A stretch of DNA of 64,000 nucleotides from Drosophila miranda (GCF_003369915.1 NW_022881614.1:2749001-2813000); one strand, 5' to 3'. Shown: positions 9,712 through 21,145, counted from the stretch's first letter. Numbers and translations are program-made. Notes: a model not told the origin generated them from the letters alone.

Positions 9712-10178
9712 AATAAAATAATTATTCCTGTAACGAGTAACGAAGAGAATCTTCGCACTATGAAGCTGGTGGTCGGCTAACTGAGAAGGAGTACGCGCTC
9801 GCTTTCACGGCTGGTCTCTGGTCGGAAATGGGGATGGGTTCTTTGGGGTAACCCTCCAGTTAGGTTGCTTCGCTCCTGCTTGTATTATTTTATTAAAATT
9901 CGCGTACTCTTTTTGGGAATGGGAGGGGGACAGACAAGGAAAGGATCGTTAGGGGTACGGAAAGTATAGTGGGGCAAAGATAGTGCAGAGAAGGAGTAGG
10001 GATCTACCACCGCGGCGGACATCTCTGTTTTGCTGGCACGGAGTCGTGCCACGCCCACCCTACCATGATCCTGAAAGAGCCAATAATAATATCAGGATCC
10101 CTGGAGAGGCCGGTATTGGTCATCCTATTTCGCTCACGAGCGGCATGGTTCCCCCCAAATACGGTAACGTCTAGCACA
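9712..10178 (-). repeat. Probable minus-strand LTR adjoining the tRNA-Lys PBS
   Basis: This stretch is in the LTR position next to the PBS. On the minus strand it would begin near TGTGCTAGACG (10178), carry an AATAAAATAATAC signal near 9885-9897, and end near the PBS. TTACA at 9729-9733 (minus) is an alternative LTR end, leaving a 17-base spacer. No second copy exists in the window, so both ends are provisional. This looks like a fragment: no matching gag or pol follows. Confidence 0.4.
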
Positions 10179-11092
10179 TATTCATCTTAACAATCATTTT
10201 ATTAGAAACTATATTCAGATACCCCCATGTTACAAGAAAAAAGAAACACTAACCGAGAACTCCAAGACAAGGCTAAATGGACAAAAGGAGGAACGAAAAG
10301 CGTAACAAGAGATATAGCTATTATTACTAGGGAATATTTAGATAAATAAATACGATAAGTGTAAATAGTTATAAGTGCATATACGATATTTTATAGTGCG
10401 ATATAAACTAATGATTTTTCCTTAAATAGAAAGATAATACTATAGCGCCATATAGGTACACATGTCCCAGCACATCGGCTTCAGGGAGTAGTTGGACATA
10501 CTATTCGTTTTACCAAGCGTACTGTAAAGGCAGAAGGCCAATCAGCTGTGACTACTTTAAAAGTGTGAGGTCAACGAACGACAAACAGCTCTAGCAAAAA
10601 AGAACGAAGCTTTTGCCACGCTCGCGGAATTTTGGGAGGCAAAGAAATGTAGTGTTGTTGGTATATTATAAAGCTCAATCAGTTTTTGTTTGTGTTCCCG
10701 CGGCGAAAGATCTTTCGTAGCTGGGCGTGTGACTGTGTGTGGGTGCATTAAACTTTTACCTGCAAACCAAAAACAAAATCGTACAGCGCGTGCTGCATGG
10801 CATAAGCTCGCGGATGGGACCCGGCCGAGCGGACGCTTTTAAGCTCAAACTTTTAAACTTTCATCAAATGCATTTTTAAAATTTCCATGTGTTGTTGGGT
10901 TTTTTTTCTGTTTTTTTTTTTTTGTTCTGTCTACAATTATCACTAAGAATATCCAACTACACAAAAACAGACATATCAACGGACTGCGAGGTTCAAGGGA
11001 ATGCGAGTCACGGTGGGATCTTTTTGGCCTCAGTGGCTTTCAGTGGGCTGTGTATACATACATAGGTACATATGTGAGCACATCTCTTACAG
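10179..11092. other. Intergenic or repeat-derived, no gene seen
   Basis: A/T-rich sequence with long T runs (about 10900-10925) and no open frame with recognisable features. It separates the LTR fragment from the inverted DINE-1 copy. It could be single-copy DNA surviving inside the island or old repeat. Confidence 0.4.
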
Positions 11093-12213
11093 TTTTTATA
11101 CCCGATACTCAAAATGAGTATTGGGGTATATTAGATTTGTGGTAAAAGTGGATGTGTGTAACGTCCAAAAGGAATCGTTTCCGACCCCATAAAGTATATA
11201 TATTCTTGATCAGCATCAATAGCCGAGTCGATTGAGCCTTGTCTGTCTGTCCGTCTGTCCGTCCGTCCGTCCTTCCGTCCGTCCGTCCGTCCGTCCGTCC
11301 GTCCGTCCCCTTCAGCGCCTAGTGCTCAAAGACTATAAGATCTAGAGCAACGATGTTTTGGATCCAGACTTCTGTGATATGTCACTGCTACAAAAATATT
11401 TCAAAACTTCGCCCCGCCCACTTCCGCCCCCACAAAGAACGAAAATCTGTGGCATCCACATTTTTAAAGATACGATAAAACCAAAAACGCAGAATCGTAG
11501 AGGATGACTATATGTTCTAGAGTTTAAGATCTCAACCAGATCGTATAATTATTATAGCCAGAATTAAGAAAACAATTTCATTCTTGCTCGCTCTGTCTCT
11601 CTCTAACACACAGGTTTCATGGTCGGCTTTGCCAATTGCAAAATATGAGTTCAAGGATCTCAGAACCTATAAGAGCCAGAGCAACCAAATTTGGTATCCA
11701 CACTCCTGTGATATCGGACCTTGACCGTTTCGTGTCCAAATTTCGCCACACCCCCTTCCGCCTCCGCAAAGGACGAAAATCTGGGGCATCCACAAATCTC
11801 AGAGACTATTAAGGCTAGAGTAACCAAATTTGGTATCCGCACTTCTGTTAGATCTCACTATAAAACGTATATCTCAGAATTTCGCCCCACCCTTTTCCGC
11901 CCCCACAAAAGACGAAAATCTGTTGCATCCACAATATTTCACAGTCGAGAAAACTAAAAACGCAGAATCATAGATAATGACCATATCTATCAGATTGCTG
12001 AATCTGGATCAGATCAGATCATTTTTATAGCCAATAGGAACAAATCAATTTGCAGTGGCTACGCAGCGCCCGACGTCACGCTCAGACTGATTTTCTGTCT
12101 TTGTCGTGTCGTTTAATATTAGCGGCGTCTGCCGGAGGAGAGCCATACTGACTTAGTATCGGGTATAACCGTAGAGTTGCAGTGTCCGCAGCAACTCACA
12201 ACGTTCCCCCTCG
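11093..12213 (-). mobile_element. DINE-1/Helitron-like element copy C, full length, inverted
   Basis: This has the same organisation as copy B but on the opposite strand: TTTTTATACCCGATACTC at the left is the element 3' end, a (GTCY)n tract runs at about 11245-11307, and the 5' end CAACGTTCCCCCTCG lies at about 12198-12212. It retains the AAACCTG heptamer missing from copy B. Length about 1.12 kb, nearly identical in structure to copies B and D. Confidence 0.85.
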
Positions 12214-12535
12214 TTTTTTTTCTCACCGCGCAACTGAATGCTTGTACGGCCACGAGGAGAAAGAACGGTTTGGGCGGATCTACTGACCAACAAAAATTTT
12301 GTTCTCCGGATCTGCCTTTGCACGATCCTTCGCCATTCACCTTGAATGGTTATGGAAATGGTGGGGAGATTTTTGTTCGTTTTTAAGCATATTCTTAATG
12401 TCAACCCTAGGTGGCGCTAGCCCCACACGACAAGACACATTTAACATGTAACACCACAACAAGAAATTAAGCCAACCTAACTATACCTAAAAACCCTCTA
12501 GCTGAACCCTCCACGAGGGTGCCGGCTGGGCAATG

Positions 12536-12601
12536 GACACTGCATTATCCCGGGCGAGGATAATGCACTGTCGCTTGCCTTGCCCGGGGTAATGCAGTGT
12601 C
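12536..12601 (+). promoter_or_regulatory. Overlapping inverted repeats in the LINE leader
   Basis: Bases 12536-12555 (GACACTGCATTATCCCGGGC) pair with 12582-12601 along 20 positions, the only imperfection being a G-U-type pair. The intervening segment contains GATAATGCACTGTC (12559-12572), which can instead pair with 12536-12549 with one mismatch. Two mutually exclusive hairpins are therefore possible in the RNA about 150 bases before ORF1. Confidence 0.6.
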
Positions 12602-12749
12602 TAGCTAAGGCTATGGTCCATCGTCTTCCCGATCTAAAGTCGGGGGAACTGAACCAAGGCCATGGCTAGAGGTGCCTGGCGGCCAGTCATAAAACGCTAG
12701 GGGGTGGTCCCCCGAAAAACCCTAACCGGTATGGACCTTCGGGCCAAAT

Positions 12750-14183
12750 ATGGAGGTAGATAAGGAGCAAACACGGGTTGGGATGTCAACCCAAACGTCG
12801 GTGGAAAGCGTGACTGCTACCACCGGCGGGCACGGGGAGGAGCAATCCTCTCTGCGTGTCGCCAGCGGTCACACCTCGGGCATGGCGGGAGCAGGTCATG
12901 TCAGTTGTAATACTACTGCCACAAAAACGACGCGTTGCAGGGAGAGCCGCGCGGGTGCCGTTGTCGATGCAGACTCGGACCTGGAGAGCGTGCTATCCCT
13001 TAGCAAGACCGAAGAGGAAAGCCTTCTCCGCTTGCCGGAACCAGGTACCAGCTCCCTGCGTAGGGAAGGGCCGAAGCGTTCCAGGGAGGGGATGAAGGCA
13101 AAAGCTCAGTATAAGGCGGCCCTCAAGTTACTGAGCCGGCTCCAGGGCAAGGCGGATATCTCCCAAGAGGAGAAGTCCAAGCTAGCCTGGGCTGAGCAAC
13201 GTGTACAGGAGGGCCGCGAACACTACGCGCAGCTGCCGCAGATGAAGGCAACAAACGGTGGATTCGCCAACAAGGTGGAGGAGATGTTGGCCACCAAGAG
13301 GCAACGCTCGATCGAGAGTGCTGCCAAAGACACTCCGGCGAGCAAGCGGCAACGCGGGCCCAAGGTGGCCACCCCCCAGCCGAAGACGAGGAAGCCGAGG
13401 CAGAAGGCCATGAGCGAGGTGTCCAAGAGACATCTCATTGTGGCCTTGATCGATCGCAGCGATGAGAACGGGAAGATGACGGCGGCGCAGTGGAAGTTAG
13501 TCCACGCGCAGCTCGTCGAGGCACTGTTCTCGCGAATGGAGGAGGACCCTAGCGCTCCCATGCCCACGTTCGATGGAGCGGGATGGCTGAACGGGGTCAA
13601 AATCCTCAAGTGCAATGACGACCCAGCGCGGCAGTGGCTGGTGCAGAAGGTGCCCCTACTGGAAGCTCTGTGGGAGGGGGCCAAGCTGGAGGTGGTAGAC
13701 AGGGAGCTGATCCCGTCCATACCAAAGGCGAAGGTGCTCTTCCCCATTGCTGTCCAGGGGGAGCGAGCTCTGAAGCTGCTGCAGAGGCAAAATCCGGACG
13801 TGCCAACGGCTGATTGGAAGGTTCTGCATGCCGGTAGCCCACTACCCAACGAGGGGGACCAGCACGTGATCCTCCAGATCAGCAAGGTGGCGGAGGACAT
13901 CCTGTATACCAAGTTCGGAAAGATGGCGTGGGGCGTAGGTAGCGTATACCTACGGCTGAAAAAGCGCCACCCCGAGGATAAAGATGCGCACACCCTCCAG
14001 GCAGGCGAGGTCGAGAAGGACCTAGGTCTGGAGACCATAGTGGAGGCCGCCCAGGGTCTTGCGCTGGACGACTCGGAGGAGGAGGAAGACGGTGACGGTG
14101 ACCTGACAATCATAGTCAACCCGTCGTGCGAGGTTGAGTTAGCCACCCATGACACTAAGGGTGCTGCAACTCAATCTCCATAA
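12750..14183 (+). CDS. LINE ORF1 protein (DUF4780-like), intact
   Basis: 477 residues. This is the RNA-binding/chaperone ORF of the LINE. The first 220 residues are charged and low-complexity with basic, nuclear-localisation-like stretches near 185-225. The C-terminal half (about 230-410) matches what I know of the DUF4780 family seen in LOA-type ORF1 proteins, starting HLIVALIDRSDENGKMTAAQW. An acidic tail (DDSEEEEDGDGD) precedes the stop. The start is the ATG after the leader hairpins. Its 3' end overlaps the ORF2 start by 35 bases. It remains open although ORF2 is broken. No zinc knuckles are visible. Confidence 0.8.
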   Translation: MEVDKEQTRVGMSTQTSVESVTATTGGHGEEQSSLRVASGHTSGMAGAGHVSCNTTATKTTRCRESRAGAVVDADSDLESVLSLSKTEEESLLRLPEPGTSSLRREGPKRSREGMKAKAQYKAALKLLSRLQGKADISQEEKSKLAWAEQRVQEGREHYAQLPQMKATNGGFANKVEEMLATKRQRSIESAAKDTPASKRQRGPKVATPQPKTRKPRQKAMSEVSKRHLIVALIDRSDENGKMTAAQWKLVHAQLVEALFSRMEEDPSAPMPTFDGAGWLNGVKILKCNDDPARQWLVQKVPLLEALWEGAKLEVVDRELIPSIPKAKVLFPIAVQGERALKLLQRQNPDVPTADWKVLHAGSPLPNEGDQHVILQISKVAEDILYTKFGKMAWGVGSVYLRLKKRHPEDKDAHTLQAGEVEKDLGLETIVEAAQGLALDDSEEEEDGDGDLTIIVNPSCEVELATHDTKGAATQSP

Positions 14184-15402
14184 AAGCAAGGTAGCGTCGG
14201 CGGAGCTCCTCATTGCCATGGAGCAAGGGCCCGCCGACATAGCTTTAGTCCAGGAGCCGTGGATTGCGTCAGGCAACTCTGTGGCCGGACTAAAGTCCTC
14301 AAATTACAGCCTTCTCTACTCAACATCGGTAAGCAGGAACAGAACCGCCGTACTCGTACGGAAGGGAATCCATGCTCATCTTATGTCTCATTACAGCACG
14401 GATGACCTGACGGTGGTGATGCTGGAGAGCGAGGAAAAGCGCCTAATGGCAGCTTCCTGCTACATGGCACACGACAGGCCCGCCCCGCCGGAAGAACTAA
14501 GGAGTCTGTAACAGAAGCCGGCTCCAAAAATCTCCAACTCCTCATCGGTGCAGACGCCAACGCCCATCACAATGTGTGGGGAAGCCCTGACACCAACGAT
14601 AGAGGTGAGTCACTCCTAGACTTTATCTTATCCACTAACTTAGATGTAGCAAACGTGGGGGAGGAACACACCTTCGTGGGTCCCACCTCGTCAGACGTGC
14701 TAGACCTAAATCTTGTCACGGGAAAGAGTACCTTGGTATCTGACTGGAGAGTCCTCGAAAGACCATCCTTCTCAGACCATAAGTACATTCAGTTCAAGTG
14801 CGAATTCACACACTCTTCGAAGATAACAGTCTATAGAAACCCCCGAAACACAAACTGGGTAAAGTTTAAAAAGACTGTTACTTCGAAGCTCGCGAATCCG
14901 GGCTCAGTGAAATCCGCGGAGGATATAGAGAAGTCCCTAAAGACCCTATTCAACGAGTTACTGAACGCCTACCATGCATCGTGCAAACCCTCGAGAACGA
15001 AGAGGAGGTCCAAGCCACTCTGGTGGAACCGAGATCTCTCTCTCCAAAGGAACAACCTCAAGGAATTCTTCAAGATCGCCAAACAAGCGAACGAAGAGAT
15101 TGTCAATGAGGAATATAAAATCATACTTAGGAGCTACAAGAAGGAAATACGTAAGGCACAAAGGAACTCGTGGATACTTCTGCTCCAACATTGAGAAAGT
15201 GCCCGAAACCGCTAGGCTCCGGAAGCTGCTCTCAAAGCAGCCCACAGTACAGAGCCAACTAAAACTAGACAACGGACAGTGGACAGAGGGCAGTAAAGAA
15301 GCCCTAACAGCACTAATGGAGGCGCACTTCCCTGGATGCACCGAGGTCACTGACGCCAAGGAGCATCAGGACCTAGCAACTGAGGAACAGCACCCCCAAT
15401 AG
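14149..15402 (+). pseudogene. LINE ORF2 endonuclease part, frameshifted
   Basis: Begins MTLRVLQLNLHKSKVASAEL, the start of an apurinic-type endonuclease; IALVQEPW supplies the catalytic Glu region and LLIGADANAHHNVWGS the Asn/His region. The frame is lost near 14500, resumes in another frame through 15194, shifts again near 15180 and stops near 15402. The pieces align into one endonuclease plus linker, so these are lesions rather than introns. The protein would have nicked target DNA for target-primed reverse transcription. Confidence 0.75.
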
Positions 15403-15488
15403 GTCTGTTAACCACTAAGAGAATCCACTGGGCCATAGACTCCTTCGCGGCCATAAAAGCACCAGGACTGGACGGGATATTCCCAGCC

Positions 15489-17685
15489 ATGATGCAGTTG
15501 ACCAAAGAGGTTATTACCCCATGGCTCTTCGCAATATACTCAGCATGCCTAAGTACAGGCTATATCCCCATCCAATGGAGAACCTCGAGGGTTGTCTTCC
15601 TCCCTAAGGCAGGAAAGTGCAGCCACGTGAGTCCCAAGGATTACAGACAGATAAGCCTTACCTCCTTTCTACTAAAAACACTAGAAAAGCTGTTGGATTT
15701 ACACATCAGGAATGAGGTAGGGGGACTGATGTCAATAAACCAACACGCCTACACCAAGGGGAAATCAGTGGAGACGGCACTACACTCGCTAGTAGCCACC
15801 ATCGAGAGCGCCCTTCACAACAAAAAGTATGCTTTGGGAGCATTTGTGGACATCTCAGGAGCATTCAACAACGTGGCAACAACCGCAATAACAAGTCGCC
15901 TAGAAGCGAATAACATACACCCTGCAATCAACGTCTGGATCAAAAACCTCCTAAGTTGTAGACGGGTGCAATCGGAGTGGGGCACCGCTTCCATGGTAAA
16001 GGGGGCACACAGAGGCACACCTCAAGGTGGAGTCCTACTGCCACTACTGTGGAATTTGGTGGTCGACGACCTCGTTAAGAGATTTGAAAGGAAGGCCCCA
16101 AAAATAACAGCCTATGCAGATGACATAAGCATACTTATTACGGGTGTATGTCCATCGACCCTCAGCTCCATAATGGAACGTACACTCAGGGAGATAAGTG
16201 AGTGGGCGGAAGAGGTAGGACTCAGTATCAACGCGGACAAGACGGACCTCAACCTCTTTACCAAGAGGTACAAGGTACCGATATGGACCCCCCCGAAAAT
16301 TGACCAAACTAGGCTGACTCCAAAATCACAGGTGAAATACCTAGGCACAGTACTGGACAGCAAGCTGGCATGGAGGCCCAATGTAGTGGAAAGGGTGAAG
16401 AAGGCTACCATTGCGCTTTATGCATCCAAGAAGATGCTCAGCAGCACATGGGGCCTGTCACCTGCTCTAATGCACTGGATCTACATTGGCTATTGAAAAG
16501 AAGACATACCATAAGCTTATGGAAAAGACTCAGCGACAGGCTTTGCTCTGTATTACAGGGGCGCTGAGGTCAACCCCAACAAAAGCACTCGAAACTATAC
16601 TCGGAATCGACCCCCTGGACATTCACGCTCGCCTGATTGCGGGAAAGGCAGCACAACGCCTTATAGCATCAGGAAACCTATCCATACAAGGATACGGGCA
16701 CAGTTCAATTGGCAGGGACATGACCAGATCAACTGATTACATGACCCCCCAAACTTGCCTTGACGTCAAAACAACCACATCTTTGGGACCTGAAGACTGG
16801 AAAATTGGAAGGGACCAAACTGAGCACCTCAACATATACACAGACGGCTCCAAGATGGAAGGAGGAGTAGGAGCGGGCCTATACTGTACAGACCCTGAGA
16901 TAAGGCTGTCGTATAAGCTACCGGACCAATGCAGCATATTCCAGGCAGAAGTTTTTGCCATCGGGAAGGCAGCGGAGGTCGCTCTCCTAACAGAACGAGC
17001 ACACGATGCAGTCAACCTATTCGTCGACAGCCAAGCGGCGATAAGATCCATGCAGTCGTCCGCGGTCAGTTCCAGAAGTGTCTTGGCGAGCAGGGAGGCA
17101 TTAGACATCCTAAGCACGAAAAAGACAGTGCGGATCTATTGGGTTCCCAGCCACCAGGGCATCGAAGGAAACGAAGCGGCGGACGTACTAGCTAACGAAG
17201 GCGTCGGGCTGGAGAATAGGAGAACCGAGAACGTGCCTGTCTCCCTCAGAACGCTGCAAGGCGATCTAGAGAAGCAGGCTAGAGCACAGACTGATAGCAG
17301 GTGGAGGAGTACCACCACCTGCAGAACCTCGAAGATAATGTGCAAGGAGCGCAACGAGAAACTTAGCCACTACCTACTGCACCTACCACGAAAGGACTGT
17401 AGATTGCTAGTGGGGATACTAACAGGTCACTGTCTGGCTGCTGCACATGCAGCAAAGCTAGGCATCACCAACAGAGACAGTTGTAGGAAATGTGAGGAAC
17501 CTGGGGCTATAGAAACCCTGGAACATCTCATCTGCAACTGTCCGGCTCTCTCAAGGGCAAGGAGGAGATACCTGGGCGCCCCAGTGTTGGCATCACTGGA
17601 AGATGCCTCCAAAAGGACGCCACAGGAACTGCTGGCCTATGCTAAAAACACCTCGATTCTCGGGGACTTTTTAAAACCACATTAA
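15489..17685 (+). pseudogene. LINE ORF2 reverse transcriptase, RNase H and zinc motif, disrupted
   Basis: Reverse transcriptase runs 15489-16496 with the catalytic box AYADDISIL at about 16110-16140. The frame ends abruptly after the thumb; several dozen residues normally found before KKKTYHKLMEKTQRQALL are missing or shifted. From about 16495 to 17685 another frame encodes RNase H (IYTDGSKMEGG, FVDSQAAI, WVPSHQGIEGNEAADVLAN, holding the four catalytic acids) and a C-terminal CRKCEE...HLICNC zinc motif. The stop at 17685 is about 75 bases before the TAACC repeats. Confidence 0.78.
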
Positions 17686-17849
17686 CACTCCCGCGACGGT
17701 TCATACACACCCCATCCAGATAACTAAGGGCCATATTGGCGTGGCCCCGCTGAGAGCCGTCCGGGTTAACCTAACCTAACCTAACGATACACTAACTATG
17801 GGGACTAAACTTAATAATTAATAAGTATCTCGGTGAGGTGTGATATATA

Positions 17850-17915
17850 CTTGTATAAATAATATAATATATATAAATATATTTATATATATAATATACA
17901 TAAATATATAAATTG
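17850..17915. repeat. A/T microsatellite at a retroelement break
   Basis: An ATAT-rich tract sits where the minus-strand pol below stops resembling integrase. It marks the likely truncation or junction with LINE flanking DNA. Confidence 0.5.
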
Positions 17916-17984
17916 TACAAATACCATCGGGCATACTTTCAGGCGAAGAACACAAATATGCTTTCCTATCCGCCCGACAAGCGA

Positions 17985-19734
17985 CCACTATAGGGTCTCC
18001 AGTGGTTGTCTTGACAGTGCGTCTGCGACTACGTTCTGTTTGCCGGCCCGATAGTGCACGTCGTATTGGTATTGCTGTAGTTCGAGCGCCCATCTTGCTA
18101 CTCTACCGTAAGGGCTCTCGAGGGTATTCAGCCACTTTAGTGCGAGATGATCGGTTATGACGTCGAATCGGTAGCCTTCGAGATAGCATCGGAGTTTTCG
18201 GATCGCCCAGATGACGGCGAGGCATTCCTTGTCGGTGGCCGAGGAGTTTTCTTCTGCCTTGTTGAGGCGTCGACTGACGTATGCGATGACCCGCTCTTTC
18301 CCTTCGATCTCTTGGGTGAGGACCGAGCTCATTCCAAGGTTGCTTGCGTCCGTCTGCAGGGAAAATTTGACGTTAAAGTCTGGGAAGGCGAGTACCGGTG
18401 CGGTGGTGAGCAGTGTTTTCAGCTCGTCGAAGGCGTCTTGTTGTTCTTGACCCCATGTCCATGCTTTCCCTTTCTTCAGCAGCAGTGACATTGGTTGGAC
18501 TACGGTGGCAAAGTTTGGGACGAATCTGCGGTACCACCCGGCCATGCCTACGCATTGTCGTAGCTCCTTCAGGTTGGTCGGCGGCCTCAGATCCTTTACG
18601 GCTGCGATTTTGTCGGGGTCCGTGTGGATACCTTCTTCGCTGATCACGTGGCCCAGGTATTTTATGCGGCGCTGGAAGAAGGCACACTTGTTCGTGTTGA
18701 CCCGTAGGTTTGCCTTTCGCAGTCGTGCGAAAACTTCTTTTACGTTGTTCAGGTGTTCCTGGAAGCTTTTCCCGACGATGACGATGTCGTCGAGATATGC
18801 GAACGCGAATGGTTCCATGTCTGCGCTGATAACGGCGTCGAGGGTCCGTTGAAACGTGGCTCCCGCGGAGTGTAAACCGAAAGGCATTACTTTCCATTGG
18901 TATAATCCTCGGCCGGGTATCGTGAATGCCGTGGCTTCCCGCCTGTCGCGGGCCATTGGTATCTGCCAATACCCGTTTTTCAGGTCAAGGGTCGTGATGA
19001 AGTGGGCATTTCGGAGTCGCTCTAGTATGTAGTTGATCCTGGGTAGCGGGTACGCGTCCGGGATAGAACGCTCGTTTAGCTGCCGATAATCTACACACAT
19101 GCGCCATCTCCCGTCCTTTTTGCGGACCAGGACGATTGGCGCGCTGTGGGGGCTCCGGGATGGTTCGATTGGTCCTCGGCTATCAGTTGGTCGACCTGTT
19201 CATCGATGATCCGCCGCATGGCTGGATTTTTCGGGTAGTACCGTTGTTTTTTGGGTCGGTTGTCCCTCATGACGATGGTGTGTTCCGTTAGGCCCGTCGT
19301 CCCTCGGATGCCTGCGAGTGTTGGCAGTTCCTCGTCTAGGAATTTCCGTATTTTCGGAGCGATGTCGGGAGGCCATGGGTCGGAGATTCGTTCCGAATCG
19401 TCCTCGGGTGGGTCGTCGATTCCTGGGTCGCAAGTGTGGTCGGGGTTCTCGGGGCGGATTGTTATGTCGAATGCGCTTGGTGGTTCGACTTCGCGAGTGT
19501 ATTCGCTTATGCTGGCGACGGGTGCCTCGATCATGAGTAGGGGGCTCGTGTGTGTCCTGGGGGTGCTTGCGCGACGTTGTACTCAGCGTGATGTACGAAC
19601 GTGCGGGTCTCGATGGCGATCGTAGCGTTTGACCGACGGCTAGTTTGGGCGGTGAGGTTCACCGACATAGCTCCAGGCGTGGTGCTGGGCCGCATGTCGG
19701 CGCCGTACGAGGTGTTGCCCGGGAGGCGTTCCAT
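17985..19734 (-). pseudogene. Truncated Ty3/gypsy pol (protease-RT-RNase H) on minus strand
   Basis: Reading leftwards, a pre-RT segment (19534 to about 19091) runs into RT in a shifted frame (19100-17988). RT contains MCVDYRQLN, FITTLDLKNGYWQ and the catalytic AYLDDIVIV; RNase H contains LQTDASNLGMS and ends at DALSRQP. A stop follows at 17988, and a further frameshifted stretch (17985 to about 17920) resembles the beginning of the integrase region before homology ends. The rest of integrase and the 3' LTR are missing. Upstream sequence (20355-19740) is G/C-rich and gag-like at best, with no zinc knuckle seen. Amino acids differ clearly from the first pol at 1567, so this is another family. 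Confidence 0.78.
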
Positions 19735-20376
19735 GATTTCGGGGACGATCGATGGTGCGTCAGCTCCAGTTGCGTCGGGGTTCCGATGGGTGCCTCGTGT
19801 GGTAGTGATCGCCTTTCTCGGTGTCGACGCGCTTGTGGGCCAGGGTGGCGGTCGGAGGTGGTACCTCGAGCGCCTGGCTGCTGCGTGGCGGCTGTCGTTG
19901 CTGGGGCCGGGTTGTCTTCTGGAGGGGCGTCCTGGGTTCCTTTCCCTTCGTTGGGGGAACCGCGTCGGTGCCCTCGGGAGACCTGCTCGCTTTCTTCGTG
20001 GCTTTGCTTAGTTTTGGGTTTCTCGGAGTGGGCCTGGGGCTAGTGTGCCTCGTCGTGGCCGTGGGTTCTGTGTTCCTTGTTCCTTGTGCTCTTGTCTCGT
20101 GTCGTGGCGGGGAATTCGTTGGCGGCGGAGGTCTCGAGTTCGTGGGTCCGGGGGCGTGTACTTGGCTGGCGGTGATAATCGGCGTGTTAGGGATGGGGCG
20201 TTGGGAGCCTTGGAGACCTCTGTCGGCCTCTGTCGCTGTGTCGCGCTTTCTGCTCGTTGCGCAACTCTTGCCGTTGGTATTGTGCGAGGTCGGGGTTTTC
20301 TTTGGGTTGTTCTCTTGTGTTCATGATCTAGTGGCCGTGGGGTTTTATTCCACAAGCCCTCGCTGACGTTCCCTTG

Positions 20377-20395
20377 GGTCCCTGCTCGGGCGCCA
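20377..20395 (-). other. Primer-binding site of the minus-strand LTR element
   Basis: Minus-strand TGGCGCCCGAGCAGGGACC follows the LTR after a two-base spacer. It matches the tRNA-Lys(UUU)-type PBS (TGGCGCCCGAACAGGGAC) except for one base. This fixes the element's orientation and the LTR's inner edge. Confidence 0.75.
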
Positions 20396-20397
20396 CT

Positions 20398-21145
20398 TGT
20401 GATGGACCTATTTCAGGCTGAGGCAAGCTCAATCTACAAGAAATTTGTAGAAATGGGATGGAACCTTAAGGGTGGCGTCAGGGGGGCGGCCTATCGTAGA
20501 GAGGTGGATCGGGGCTAGAATGGGCGTCGCTCGTCGTGTATACGAAACGGCCACGCAGACTCGGGGTGGGGTGGCGTCGGTGCCTCGGCTAATTGGAGTG
20601 AACTTACGCAATCGGGTGTTTTACTTTGATAATTCGACACTTTATTGTAATTCTTAGCACTTTAAATGAACTTATTTTTAATTGGTCGCCGATGCTTTCT
20701 AGTGAGTTCCGGGTACAACGTCTGTACTCCGAACCGGGTCTCTGCGTAAGTTTTTGGTACCACGTCCGTACTCTGAGCCGGGTTTCTGCGTAAGTTGATC
20801 TTTGGTTCTCGTCGCCGTCTTTTTATAGGCCCGTATCGCTGGGTCTGCGGGTTTGAAAATGCACTTCCGCGTCGGGGTGCACTTTGCCGTTCTTGGTGAT
20901 CGTCGCAGATTTTCTCGGCGCCGACTTTCCTCAGTCGATGAACCCGGAAGACCGCACTTGGCCGATGGCTTGGCCTGGAGTGGGGAAAGTCCGCGTGACC
21001 TGATGTCTTTGGTCATCGTTATGGAGTTGGCGCGTGTTGATCGGTGGTTGCTTGCGGAGAGGGGGCGTAGGTTGCGGGGTGTGGTGCGATGCTCTCATTA
21101 TAAGTCGGGGGACGGATTGCATCGAAACTTTTTAGGTTCGTTACA
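20398..21145 (-). repeat. 5' LTR of the minus-strand retroelement (748 bp)
   Basis: On the minus strand the LTR starts TGTAACGAACC at 21145 and ends GGTCCATCACA at 20398, so the ends form an imperfect inverted repeat with TG...CA. A TATA box (CCTATAAAAAGACGG) lies near 20833 and a polyadenylation signal (CAATAAAGTG) near 20645, in the right order. The PBS follows directly. The 3' LTR is missing, so no target duplication can be checked. The outer edge lies in intron 3 of the broken Jhe-like gene. Confidence 0.8.

Larger units (their letters stand above)
12410..17790 (+). mobile_element. LOA-type non-LTR retrotransposon, full extent but inactivated
   Basis: The element has a structured leader, ORF1 with a DUF4780-type domain, ORF2 with endonuclease, reverse transcriptase, RNase H and a C-terminal zinc motif, and a TTAACCTAACCTAACCTAAC tail at about 17764-17783. 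RNase H after RT plus this ORF1 domain point to the LOA/Bilbo clade (established for insect LINEs); D. miranda TRIM is a related possibility. ORF2 carries at least three frame disruptions and one deletion, so the copy is dead. The 5' end is not sharply defined. Confidence 0.78.

Noticed and set aside
13223..14155. 310-codon open frame on the minus strand within LINE ORF1
   Set aside because: It mirrors a G/C-rich, intact ORF1 with a recognised domain on the plus strand; the antisense protein has no family features.
17755..17790. Interstitial telomere
   Set aside because: Flies lack simple telomere repeats, and the motif is at the expected position of a LINE tail.
19251..20366. Plus-strand frames over the minus-strand retroelement
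   Set aside because: G/C-rich shadows of a decayed gag/pol; no domains, and the LTR/PBS orientation is minus.
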